Origin: Pedobacter polysacchareus
GTDB taxonomy: Bacteria > Bacteroidota > Bacteroidia > Sphingobacteriales > Sphingobacteriaceae
NCBI RefSeq assembly: GCF_019802255.1
Contig: NZ_JAHYSS010000007.1
Coordinates: 124,001-188,000 of the forward strand
Length of the DNA stretch: 64,000 nt
Reading direction: 5' to 3'
Shown: piece after piece, positions 1 through 7,270 of the stretch
How positions within the stretch are numbered: the first letter of the stretch is position 1
How the letters are laid out: each line of letters opens with the position of its first letter
The notes under the pieces: model-generated
The model's database searches: none
What the model was told of the DNA's origin: nothing
Seen by the model: only the letters and a program-made list of their open reading frames with translations
Made by a program: the position numbers and the translations under genes

Positions 1-326
1 TGGTTACCTTGGTTATCTTGCAAAGGAATTACATCACCTACAGCAGGTAATCCAGCTTCTTTGAACATATCGATAGGTAAATCAGCAAAAGCTCCCGGAT
101 CTAAATCACCGTAACCATCAGCTGCAGAAAGCTCAAAGCTATACTCATCACCAACATTTAATCCAGCCAAATGCTCTTCAAACTTAGGCAACATCATTCC
201 TGTACCATATAAAAACACAAGCGCATTTTGCTCATCTGCTTTTTCTACGAAAACTTGTTGTCCTTCTTCATTAGTCGTATGCAATTCGTACGTTAATGAT
301 ACTACTGTATTGGGTTTAATACTCAT
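1..326 (-). CDS. SlyD-type FKBP peptidyl-prolyl cis-trans isomerase, 3' end cut by window edge
   Basis: The first 108 residues are visible, beginning MSIKPNTVVSLTYELHTTNE at the ATG at 324-326; the gene runs off the left edge. The N-terminal half of a SlyD-like FKBP is recognisable: the segment FLYGTGMMLPKFEEHLAGLN (about residues 39-58) followed by GDEYSFELSAADGYGDLDP is the family's FKBP core, where the insert-in-flap domain then begins. SlyD proteins isomerise proline bonds and act as chaperones in the cytoplasm; many have a metal-binding His-rich tail, which lies outside the window here. No neighbour on its strand is visible. A twin palindrome sits 47 bases upstream of the start and may control it. 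Confidence 0.85.
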   Translation of the reverse strand, partial: MSIKPNTVVSLTYELHTTNEEGQQVFVEKADEQNALVFLYGTGMMLPKFEEHLAGLNVGDEYSFELSAADGYGDLDPGAFADLPIDMFKEAGLPAVGDVIPLQDNQGN

Positions 327-372
327 TATGATGTTATTTTAGTTATCAATTTTAATGTTTCATTACCTGTTT

Positions 373-413
373 TTATGCCAAATGGCATATCGGCATTATG
401 CCATTTGGCATAA
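373..413. promoter_or_regulatory. Twin palindrome (17 bp perfect inverted repeat) upstream of the SlyD-type gene
   Basis: A perfect 17 bp inverted repeat (373-389 and 397-413, 7-base spacer). Each arm is itself a dyad: TATGCCA, two central bases, TGGCATA. The result is four copies of the half-site TGCCA/TGGCA in 41 bp. It lies 47 bases upstream of the minus-strand ATG at 326. It could be an operator for a dimeric regulator binding twice, or a hairpin in the leader. No T-run follows on the minus strand, so a simple terminator is unlikely. The regulator is unknown. Confidence 0.55.
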
Positions 414-715
414 TTAGTTGGCAAATATAACCAGATTTTTAATATACCTGCTTTGTTTAATCGTCAGGGAATAGAATCTGATTTAAATCCAACAATTAAA
501 ATGCCTTTATTGTTCGATACAGGCGGTTTAAAAATTTCGCCATCGTACTAAATCCAGGACCAACATCATCGAAAAAAATGATGAATTCATTACCTTAAAA
601 CAACCTGCGAAAGTGCTTATTAGAATCACTAAGTTTTTGTCTCAGATAAATAACAGAAAAAGCCATAGATGCCCTTATCTTTAACCACAATTAAGAGCCG
701 ATAATAACATATATC
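414..715. other. Intergenic stretch without a supported gene
   Basis: About 300 bases between the twin palindrome and the small gene at 716. It is A/T-rich. The longest plus-strand open stretch (roughly 525-690) has about 45 codons, no plausible start codon and no recognisable motif. It may be decayed coding sequence or simple spacer; I cannot support a gene. Confidence 0.4.
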
Positions 716-898
716 ATGATCAGATTAAACAACGACACCCCATCAGAAGTACTTCAAGAAGTAAAAAAGGGAGATTTAGTAACCGATACATTTAGCAAAA
801 CCGGCCTTGTAGAAGAGATAGAAACCTCTGATGATGGCTTATACAGGATTTATACTTTCCATCTAGTTACTGGCAGAACTATTACCATCAAAAAGTAA
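716..898 (+). CDS. Small protein of unknown function (60 aa)
   Basis: Opens with ATG at 716 and encodes 60 residues, MIRLNNDTPSEVLQEVKKGD and onward, ending TFHLVTGRTITIKK. I do not recognise a family. Composition is that of an ordinary soluble protein: alternating hydrophobic and polar residues in the second half (GLVEEIE, LYRIYTFHLV, RTITIKK) suggest a small beta-rich fold, with no signal peptide, membrane segment or cysteine. It is monocistronic, with a non-coding region upstream and a convergent glycosyltransferase gene 63 bases downstream. The amino acid composition argues for a real gene, but the short length keeps confidence moderate. Confidence 0.5.
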   Translation: MIRLNNDTPSEVLQEVKKGDLVTDTFSKTGLVEEIETSDDGLYRIYTFHLVTGRTITIKK

Positions 899-961
899 TT
901 CCTATTCGCTAAATGAACAATATCCTGCTGAAAATAGAGTTGATTCTGGGGTACATAAAGG

Positions 962-1615
962 TTATTCTTGCGAGCCTGCTAGCTTTTCCAACTGCAACTT
1001 CTCTCTAGGATTTTCAAAAGGCGTCATGACCAGATTCTGTGTATGTAAAATACCCAAATACCCCTCCGTATAATCATGTGCAAACACTTTAGCACCGCTG
1101 TTCAACACAAAGTCATTGTCTTCTCCAGTCTGAAAACTTCCAAACGGATGTTCTAGCCAAAATGACTTATTATAAGCCATAGTAGCACCATAAACCCATG
1201 GAGCCGCATTTTTATCGTCTATAAAAGTTTCTCGTTTCCTCAATGCCGGAGCATAAAAATTCACTTGATTTAAGCCGCAAATATCCGCTCCGGAACTTTG
1301 CAAAGCAGTAACCTGCTTCGTTACCCAGTCTTCCGCATACCAATCATCATCGTCCCAATGCACAATAATTTCTCCTTTTGCATGCTGACAAGCCAAATTT
1401 CTGAGTAAGCCAATCGTATGTAAAGGTGCTACCTTAAAATACCTTAGCCTATTTCTATTTAATAAATCTTTCTCTATCGCTATTTCCCCATCATCAACAA
1501 TCACCAATTCCAGGTTTCTATAATCCTGGTGGAGAAAATAATCAATCGCATACTTAACAAAATGAGGGCGGTTTGCTGTTGGCATAATGCAGGAAACCAA
1601 AGGAGAGTTGATCAT
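962..1615 (-). CDS. Glycosyltransferase family 2 protein
   Basis: A 217-residue GT-A glycosyltransferase. The N-terminus PLVSCIMPTANRP, then LELVIVDDGE (first acidic pair) and IIVHWDDDDWYAEDW, is the GT2 nucleotide-sugar and metal-binding pattern, the DDDDW being the DxD-type motif. No membrane segment is present, so it is probably cytoplasmic or peripheral. The acceptor cannot be told. The start was placed at the ATG at 1613-1615 and not at the upstream ATG at 1699. The longer version would add a hydrophobic, non-homologous stretch and leave only 8 bases to the divergent gene at 1708. It is a single gene, with no polysaccharide cluster around it. Confidence 0.8.
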   Translation of the reverse strand: MINSPLVSCIMPTANRPHFVKYAIDYFLHQDYRNLELVIVDDGEIAIEKDLLNRNRLRYFKVAPLHTIGLLRNLACQHAKGEIIVHWDDDDWYAEDWVTKQVTALQSSGADICGLNQVNFYAPALRKRETFIDDKNAAPWVYGATMAYNKSFWLEHPFGSFQTGEDNDFVLNSGAKVFAHDYTEGYLGILHTQNLVMTPFENPREKLQLEKLAGSQE

Positions 1616-1707
1616 TATCGTCGTTTTCCTAAAAATAAAAAGAAAGGCATGGCCGGATAGGGACAAATGACACAAAATCGGTAATTTTAAGAAAAACAAG
1701 GACCGCC

Positions 1708-2802
1708 ATGAAGATCAGCCATACAGAAATATATCGCTTTAGCATCCCTATGATCCCATTTGTGATTGCCACTGGGACTATGGATTTCGCACAAAATGTG
1801 CTGATCAGGATCCATACAGATACTGGAATTTACGGAGTGGGCGAATGCTCCGCCTTTCCAATGATTGTAGGGGAAACTCAGGAAACTTGTCTGGCCATGG
1901 CAAAAGTCTTTGCTAAAATACTAATTGGGAAAGATCCACTGGACATCCCAGAGAGAATGAACGATTTGATGGGTTATGCCCACAATGGAACCATCAAAAG
2001 TGCGTTCGACATGGCCTTATTTGACATTTCCGCAAAAAACGCGGAACAACCATTATATCAATTCCTCGGCGGACAAAACCGAATCGTAGAAACAGACATG
2101 ACCATTGGTATTGATGCCCCTGAAACCATGGCCAATACCGCTTTAAAATACCAAGAACAGGGATGCAACATATTAAAAATCAAGCTGGGTAAAAACATTA
2201 AAGACGACATTGAGCGAGTGAAACAGATCCGTCAGGCCGTAGGAGAAAACATGAAAATTCGCCTGGATGCCAATCAGGGATGGAGCTTTGATGATGCGCT
2301 ATTCGGATTGGGCAAACTTGCCGAATACAACATAGAGTTTTGTGAGCAGCCCATGAGAACCTGGTATGACGATCAATTACCAGAATTAAACCTCAATTCT
2401 CCGGTTAAAATCATGGCTGATGAAAGCTGTTATAACCATCATGATGCACGTAGACTCATCAACAGTAAATCCTGCGAATACCTAAACATCAAATTCTCGA
2501 AGTCCGGAGGTATCCTTGAAGCCCAAAAGATCCATGAAATCGCATTGCAAACCGGCACAAAATGTATGATTGGCAGTATGCTGGAAAGCAGAATCGCGAC
2601 CAGTGCCAACCTTCATTTTGCTTTATCCAGCCCAAATGTAGTCTTCTTTGACCTGGACACCTGCCTACTCGGACATCTGTTGGACCCCGCAATAGGTGGT
2701 GTTGCTTACAATGGTTATTTGCTGGAAGTTCCTGAAACTCCCGGCATTGGAGCAGACGCAGATCCTGAATTCTTGAAAACATGCGAGCGTTTTATAGTGT
2801 AA
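1708..2802 (+). CDS. Dipeptide epimerase (enolase superfamily, mandelate racemase/muconate-lactonizing type)
   Basis: A 364-residue enolase-superfamily enzyme, the usual length. An N-terminal capping domain (about 1-125) precedes a TIM barrel. The acid-base and metal residues are visible: KIK with Lys157 and Lys159, metal ligands Asp187 (RLDANQGW), Glu213 (CEQP) and Asp238 (ADES), and a second lysine on the opposite barrel face in IKFSKSGG (262-265). The C-terminal segment FDLDTCLLGHLLDPAIGG resembles L-Ala-D/L-Glu epimerases, which turn murein-derived L-Ala-D-Glu into L-Ala-L-Glu for peptide recycling. The muramidase and M20 dipeptidase genes nearby fit such a role, but dipeptide specificity is inferred. 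It is divergent from the glycosyltransferase and followed by marR 163 bases later. Confidence 0.82.
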   Translation: MKISHTEIYRFSIPMIPFVIATGTMDFAQNVLIRIHTDTGIYGVGECSAFPMIVGETQETCLAMAKVFAKILIGKDPLDIPERMNDLMGYAHNGTIKSAFDMALFDISAKNAEQPLYQFLGGQNRIVETDMTIGIDAPETMANTALKYQEQGCNILKIKLGKNIKDDIERVKQIRQAVGENMKIRLDANQGWSFDDALFGLGKLAEYNIEFCEQPMRTWYDDQLPELNLNSPVKIMADESCYNHHDARRLINSKSCEYLNIKFSKSGGILEAQKIHEIALQTGTKCMIGSMLESRIATSANLHFALSSPNVVFFDLDTCLLGHLLDPAIGGVAYNGYLLEVPETPGIGADADPEFLKTCERFIV

Positions 2803-2905
2803 TATCTATTCTGCCAACCAAGTTGCCTGCTTAACCCATCAAATCCATTCGGTTTTCAACACATCTTTTTAGAGAAAAAAATTATAAATTCCGTATAAAC
2901 ACCCC

Positions 2906-2950
2906 TTGACATTTTTAATCCATTTTGTTAATTTAGTAAACTAAGTTTAC
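2906..2950 (+). promoter_or_regulatory. Promoter with overlapping palindromic operator for the MarR-type gene
   Basis: TTGACA (2906-2911), a 17-base spacer and TAATTT (2929-2934) form a sigma70-like promoter. A perfect 15 bp palindrome, GTAAACT-A-AGTTTAC (2936-2950), lies directly after the -10-like box, 15 bases before the ATG at 2966. MarR proteins typically bind such dyads and repress their own promoters, so autorepression is the simplest reading. Confidence 0.65.
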
Positions 2951-2965
2951 AAAACCACCACATCA

Positions 2966-3439
2966 ATGATCGATTACCATAAACAAGCTGTGCTGTTCAA
3001 ACAGTTATATGTCCTCAAAAAGTTAACAGACGATTGGGGAGATAAAAACATATGCAACCTTCATCAGCCGCATTTCAACATGGCTTTCCTGCCTTTTTTC
3101 ATGGCCGTTGGACTCAGTGGAAAATCCAGCAGCGCCATTGCTGCGGATTTAAAAGTAAGCAGACAGGCGACAGGAAAAATCATGAAAGAACTGGAGCAGA
3201 GCGGCTTGATTAAAGCAGAAAAAAGTACAACAGATGCCCGTGCTAACCTTTTGCAGCTGACCGAAGATGGTCGCAATTTCTACCTTCAGGTGGCACAGCA
3301 ATCCAGTTTACTCAGCAGTAAATACGAAAAACTGATCGGGAAGAAACAACTGGAAATGATGACGGAAACAATGGAAAAAATGATTCATTTCCATGAGAAA
3401 TTGAACCAATGTCACCTCCTCGGCGGTACATGCGGCTAA
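2966..3439 (+). CDS. MarR-family transcriptional regulator
   Basis: 157 residues, the usual MarR length. The winged helix-turn-helix is clear around residues 50-100: SGKSSSAIAADLKVSRQATGKIMKELE as the helix-turn-helix, then GLIKAEKSTTDARANLLQLTEDG as the beta wing with the conserved D-x-R. Flanking helices supply the dimer interface. It is probably a dimeric repressor in the cytoplasm; no ligand can be assigned. A palindrome overlapping its promoter (2936-2950) suggests autoregulation. It stands alone and is convergent with the muramidase gene. The C-terminus carries two cysteines (QCHLLGGTCG), which might allow redox sensing, but that is speculation. Confidence 0.85.
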   Translation: MIDYHKQAVLFKQLYVLKKLTDDWGDKNICNLHQPHFNMAFLPFFMAVGLSGKSSSAIAADLKVSRQATGKIMKELEQSGLIKAEKSTTDARANLLQLTEDGRNFYLQVAQQSSLLSSKYEKLIGKKQLEMMTETMEKMIHFHEKLNQCHLLGGTCG

Positions 3440-3470
3440 GGTTCAATAAATAGTTGCTTACCAACCTTAG

Positions 3471-4415
3471 CTAGTAACTGAGGATTTTAGGAATCCTCAG
3501 TCGCTCAAAAGCGGTACTATCGCCATTAAACGCATTAAAATCTACTACATGATTGATCCCTGTAATCCGTGCTTTATCTGAATGCTGCCAGAAAAACCAA
3601 TTGGTATCTCCGCTGACTTTCAGTTTTGCCTGATGATAATGGGCAATCCATAATGGATATTCATCGAAATGTCCTTTCAAATAATCTCTATAAAAAGTAA
3701 GGCCGGAATAAATAATAGGCTTTACCTTGGTTTTCTTCTCTACATAGCTGATAAAATCCTGGAGTTCCTTGCGCATACTCGCTGGATCTACCCCATTCAA
3801 TTGCTCAATATCCACTACTGGCGGTAAATCTCCCTCCTCAAATTTTACGGTCTGCAGGAAAAACTTCGCTTGCCATTCGCCAGATTTTTGAGGCCTGAAA
3901 AAATGATAAGCGCCACAAATAATCCCAGCCTTTGCCGCTTCTCTCCAATTGCGCTGAAAATAAGGATCTACACTTAAAATACCTTCCGTAGCCTTTATGA
4001 ATGCGAATTTAACCTGCACCTCATCCTCTTTCATCGCCTTCACTTTGCGCCAATCGATTTTTCCCTGGTAATAGGAAACATCAATGCCATGAATCGAATA
4101 TTTCTTTGGAATACGGATATCAAAACTGCTGTAAGTACGGTAATTCGGGTCTTGTCCCCAATCTTTCACCCAACGCCAGGTAGAGCTGAAGCCCTTAATG
4201 ATATACCCGTAGTAAAATGGCGACAATAAGATCAGCATTAAGCCCACAATGGCAAACTTCCATTCCATGGCCATCGGCTTTTTCTTTTTCAGCACTTTCC
4301 GCCTCACTGGAGTCTTTGCTGCGGACTTTACTGCCGGCTTTTTTCTAGGGGCAGCTGGCTTTTTAGCAGCAGGTTCTTTTTTAAGTAAAGGAGAATTTGG
4401 AGGTATCAAAGGCAT
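3471..4415 (-). CDS. GH25-family muramidase (lysozyme), membrane-anchored
   Basis: 314 residues starting at the ATG at 4413-4415. Order: a Lys/Ala/Pro-rich basic tail (1-50), one membrane helix (about 53-73, FAIVGLMLILLSPFYYGYII), then a GH25 domain (about 107-314). The GH25 signatures are HGIDVSYYQGKIDW (catalytic-site Asp112), FAFIKATEG, and PVVDIE (Asp202 and Glu204). Family members cleave the beta-1,4 bond between N-acetylmuramic acid and N-acetylglucosamine. The topology places the enzyme in the periplasm, tethered to the inner membrane, suggesting wall remodelling. An ATG 12 codons upstream exists, but the extra residues overlap the terminator of the preceding gene. The gene is transcribed after the M20 dipeptidase gene, separated by 77 bases and a hairpin. 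Confidence 0.87.
   Translation of the reverse strand: MPLIPPNSPLLKKEPAAKKPAAPRKKPAVKSAAKTPVRRKVLKKKKPMAMEWKFAIVGLMLILLSPFYYGYIIKGFSSTWRWVKDWGQDPNYRTYSSFDIRIPKKYSIHGIDVSYYQGKIDWRKVKAMKEDEVQVKFAFIKATEGILSVDPYFQRNWREAAKAGIICGAYHFFRPQKSGEWQAKFFLQTVKFEEGDLPPVVDIEQLNGVDPASMRKELQDFISYVEKKTKVKPIIYSGLTFYRDYLKGHFDEYPLWIAHYHQAKLKVSGDTNWFFWQHSDKARITGINHVVDFNAFNGDSTAFERLRIPKILSY
3477..3501. repeat. Perfect 10 bp hairpin at the convergent gene ends
   Basis: ACTGAGGATT (3477-3486) and AATCCTCAGT (3492-3501) form a perfect stem around a 5-base loop. It lies inside the last codons of the muramidase gene and just downstream of marR. No T-run follows on the plus strand. It may end or stabilise the marR transcript, but it is not a canonical terminator. 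Confidence 0.45.
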
Positions 4416-4430
4416 GGGGTAAAAATACAA

Positions 4431-4455
4431 AAGGGCAGCCGATTTGGCCACCCTT
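4431..4455 (-). terminator. Terminator between the M20 dipeptidase and muramidase genes
   Basis: On the minus strand a 10 bp stem (AAGGGTGGCC pairing with GGCTGCCCTT, two G-T pairs) with a 5-base loop is followed by a T-rich stretch. It begins 38 bases after the dipeptidase stop. It also has a T-run in the plus direction, but no plus-strand gene uses it. Confidence 0.6.
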
Positions 4456-4492
4456 TTTTAAATAACTATTTATTCGTTTTAGAATCAAGCGC

Positions 4493-5863
4493 TTATTTGC
4501 TCAACTCTGCGAAATATTTATGGAATAAAGGTAAAGTCTCAATTCCTTTATAATAATTATAGATGTCAAACTTCTCATTTGGAGAGTGTAAAGCATCACT
4601 GTCTAATCCGAATCCAAACAATACCGATTTAATACCTAGTGAACTTTCGAACAAGGCTACAATTGGAATACTGCCGCCACCTCTCGTAGGGATTGGTTTT
4701 TTACCAAATGAATCTAAAATTGCCTGTTCAGCAGCACGGTAAGCCACGCTATCTGTTGGCGTCACTACTGGTTCACCTCCATGATGTGCCGTAACTTTGA
4801 CTTTTACATAATCAGGAGCTATGCTTTCAAAATGCTTAGCGAAAATTTCAGAGATCTCTTCAGAAGTCTGATTTGGAACCAAACGCATAGAGATTTTAGC
4901 ATTCGCTTTAGAAGGCAATACCGTTTTTGCACCTTCGCCGATATAACCGCTCCAGATGCCGTTTACTTCTAAAGTTGGTCGTGTACCAGTACGCTCCAGG
5001 GTAGAATAACCTTTCTCACCCCATTCCGCACCGATCTCCAGGTCTTTTTTATATTCATCCAAATCGAATGGTGCTGAGTTTAAAGCTGCTTTTTCCGCAT
5101 CAGTCAATTCGACTACCTTATCATAAAATGCAGGAATCGTAATGTGGTTATTTTCGTCATGCAGAGAAGCAATCAGTTTACACAAGATCGTTGCCGGATT
5201 TGCCACTGCACCACCATATACACCTGAGTGTAAATCACGGTTCGGACCTACCACTTCTACTTCCATATAAGCCAAGCCACGAAGTCCAGTCTCAATAGAA
5301 GGGTTTTCCATGCTGATCATAGAAGTATCAGAAATCAAGACTACATCAGCTTTTAGACGATCCGTATTTGCTTTCACAAACAGACCAAGATTTGCAGAAC
5401 CTACTTCTTCCTCTCCTTCGATCATGAACTTCACGTTACAAGCCAAAGTATTGGTTTTCATCATCAATTCAAAAGCCTTAACATGCATGTAGAACTGACC
5501 TTTATCATCACAGGCACCACGTGCATAGATTTTACCATCGCGTACTGTTGGTTCAAAAGGAGGCGTTTTCCATAACTCCAAAGGATCTGCAGGCTGCACA
5601 TCATAGTGACCGTAAATTAAAACGGTAGGTAATGATGCATCAATGATTTTCTCCCCGTAAACAATAGGATAGCCGGCAGTCTCACAGATTTCAACATTAT
5701 CCGCACCCGCATCTTTTAACTTCTGAGCTACAAAATCAGCCGTTTTCAATACATCCCCTTTATATTTAGGATCTGCACTTACCGAAGGAAAACGTAACAG
5801 TTCAAACAACTCCTCTAAAAAACGTTGTTTGTTGTCTTCTACATATTTTTTAATCTCTTGCAT
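4493..5863 (-). CDS. M20-family dipeptidase (metallopeptidase)
   Basis: 456 residues, as expected for the M20 dipeptidase/carnosinase-like group. The di-zinc site is intact: YGHYDVQP (His86, Asp88), GACDDKG (bridging Asp119) and EGEEEVGS (149-156, catalytic and metal Glu). A dimerisation lid domain lies between about 190 and 330, and DALHSPNE near the C-terminus supplies the last His ligand. No signal peptide, so it is cytoplasmic. It would hydrolyse small peptides, and nearby dipeptide epimerase and muramidase genes hint at murein peptide recycling, which is inference. The exact dipeptide specificity cannot be read from sequence. Transcription ends at the hairpin at 4431-4455. Confidence 0.88.
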   Translation of the reverse strand: MQEIKKYVEDNKQRFLEELFELLRFPSVSADPKYKGDVLKTADFVAQKLKDAGADNVEICETAGYPIVYGEKIIDASLPTVLIYGHYDVQPADPLELWKTPPFEPTVRDGKIYARGACDDKGQFYMHVKAFELMMKTNTLACNVKFMIEGEEEVGSANLGLFVKANTDRLKADVVLISDTSMISMENPSIETGLRGLAYMEVEVVGPNRDLHSGVYGGAVANPATILCKLIASLHDENNHITIPAFYDKVVELTDAEKAALNSAPFDLDEYKKDLEIGAEWGEKGYSTLERTGTRPTLEVNGIWSGYIGEGAKTVLPSKANAKISMRLVPNQTSEEISEIFAKHFESIAPDYVKVKVTAHHGGEPVVTPTDSVAYRAAEQAILDSFGKKPIPTRGGGSIPIVALFESSLGIKSVLFGFGLDSDALHSPNEKFDIYNYYKGIETLPLFHKYFAELSK

Positions 5864-6036
5864 AACAAATGGTTATTTCAAAATTTAGTTTAAACCCCTA
5901 TCAAGTCGTTTGTGAGCTGGTAATGAAGAGCTGAGCAGCCAATTGAAGCGCATCTTCCCAACAATTTCCTCCCTTAAAACGCCAATAATTTGAGTCGATA
6001 AAACTAGAAAAATTTATTCTGAAAAGCGCATAAAAA

Positions 6037-6065
6037 AACCCTTATTAAAATCATTAATAAGGGTT
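6037..6065 (-). terminator. Strong terminator after the unknown gene at 6084-6629
   Basis: A perfect 12 bp stem (AACCCTTATTAA and TTAATAAGGGTT) with a 5-base loop. On the minus strand it is followed by seven T. It lies 18 bases past the stop of the upstream minus-strand gene. Confidence 0.85.
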
Positions 6066-6083
6066 GCTGAAGGACGATATCTC

Positions 6084-6629
6084 CTACAAACTCTTTTGCA
6101 GGCCAATAAGATCAGCTACTAATTGATCTCTAAGCGCAATAAAATCATAATTTAAGAAATCACAAGAATATTTTCTGAAGGCCATTTTATAGCCAATCGT
6201 AAATTCTCCCATTTCATAAGTACTGTCTTTAATTGCGGTCTCCAGCTCGCCATCGTTTTCAGCGACTTTCAGACCTTCGATCAGTTCATTAAAGATGTAT
6301 TTCTTATCTTCTCTGTGCGCATCAGTACTATATATAAAAGTGAACAAAGCTTCAGAGTAAACTCTAATGGAATCCATCATCGTGATGTGATCCGAAATCG
6401 CTCTTTTCAGTCCTTTATTAATTTTATCCTTTATCTCCTTTTCCGTTCCGGCAACTTCTTCCGCATCTTCCTGGATCAATTCCGACTTATATTCTTTCAG
6501 TGAATCAATACCTAAAAACGTCATTTTAACACCACCATCCACACTATCAATAAAAGCAGGTGCTACTATCTTTCCTTCAAAATCAGCCAAATGAACACCT
6601 ATAACATCTACTTCAATTTCTAACTTCAT
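6084..6629 (-). CDS. Protein of unknown function (181 aa)
   Basis: Starts MKLEIEVDVIGVHLADFEGK at the ATG at 6627-6629. An ATG 12 codons upstream would add MCLFSYFYKKYF, which looks like leader translation. I do not recognise a family. The protein is acidic, with no signal peptide or membrane segment. The first 55 residues look beta-rich; the middle (KEIKDKINKGLKRAISDHITMMDSIRVYSEALFTFIYS) and the end look helical. It is monocistronic, divergent from the YdbS-like gene 113 bases away, and ends in a strong terminator. Codon use is like its neighbours, so it is very probably a genuine lineage-specific gene. Confidence 0.7.
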   Translation of the reverse strand: MKLEIEVDVIGVHLADFEGKIVAPAFIDSVDGGVKMTFLGIDSLKEYKSELIQEDAEEVAGTEKEIKDKINKGLKRAISDHITMMDSIRVYSEALFTFIYSTDAHREDKKYIFNELIEGLKVAENDGELETAIKDSTYEMGEFTIGYKMAFRKYSCDFLNYDFIALRDQLVADLIGLQKSL

Positions 6630-6742
6630 AAAATATTTTTTATAAAAATATGAAAATAAACACAAATCCTTCTGAAGCCGGCCATAAGAATAATTTATTA
6701 ACTTCGTTTCGAACGCTCTTTTACCTACGAATTCACCAACAA

Positions 6743-7270
6743 ATGCAAGATTTTACGAACGAAAACTTAGACCTCAGCCTGCTTCCAAAGTATGAAACTG
6801 TTGCCCTTAATGAGGTAGACAAGAACTACTGGAAGGTGATTTTATTAAATATAGTGGTGTTTATGGTCTTCTTAGCCCTGGCTGCTGCAGTCCTGTTTTT
6901 CCTGCTAAAAGCACTAAAACCTGAGCCTTATCTTTTTATTGGCGGATACGTTTTGATTGGGATTTTATTAGTCGCCTTTTATGCAATCAGTGTCAAGAAA
7001 AGAGGCTATGCCATTCGGGAAAAAGATGTGATTTATAAAAGTGGCATCATTTCCATCACTACCTCCGTTATTCCGTTTACGAGAATCCAGCACATCACCC
7101 TCAACGAAGGTCTGTTCTCCAGAATGTTTCAATTGGCGTCTTTACATATCTATACTGCCGGCGGAGTTTCCGGAAATATTGTGATTCCGGGGTTACCGAT
7201 CGAATTGGCCAAAACCATTAAAGAAGAACTGACCAGACAGCTCAACAATCAGGAGGCCAATGGAAACTAA
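6743..7270 (+). CDS. YdbS-like membrane protein with bacterial PH (bPH2/DUF304) domain
   Basis: 175 residues from the ATG at 6743. Two membrane helices (about residues 34-60 and 65-90) are followed by a bPH2 domain: REKDVIYKSGIISITTSVIPFTRIQHI and then LASLHIYTAGG, the family's signature with the I/V-P-x-x-R-I-Q-x-V/I core. In Bacillus the homologous ydbS-ydbT pair belongs to the SigW envelope-stress regulon, and the two proteins are thought to work together. The next gene overlaps by 11 bases and is the YdbT-like partner, so the same arrangement holds here. The longer open frame starting at 6650 was rejected because the added 31 residues run into the divergent gene's start region. Confidence 0.82.
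   Translation: MQDFTNENLDLSLLPKYETVALNEVDKNYWKVILLNIVVFMVFLALAAAVLFFLLKALKPEPYLFIGGYVLIGILLVAFYAISVKKRGYAIREKDVIYKSGIISITTSVIPFTRIQHITLNEGLFSRMFQLASLHIYTAGGVSGNIVIPGLPIELAKTIKEELTRQLNNQEANGN

Noticed and set aside
525..690. Possible decayed gene upstream of the 60-residue gene
   Set aside because: No start codon, about 45 codons and no recognisable protein match.
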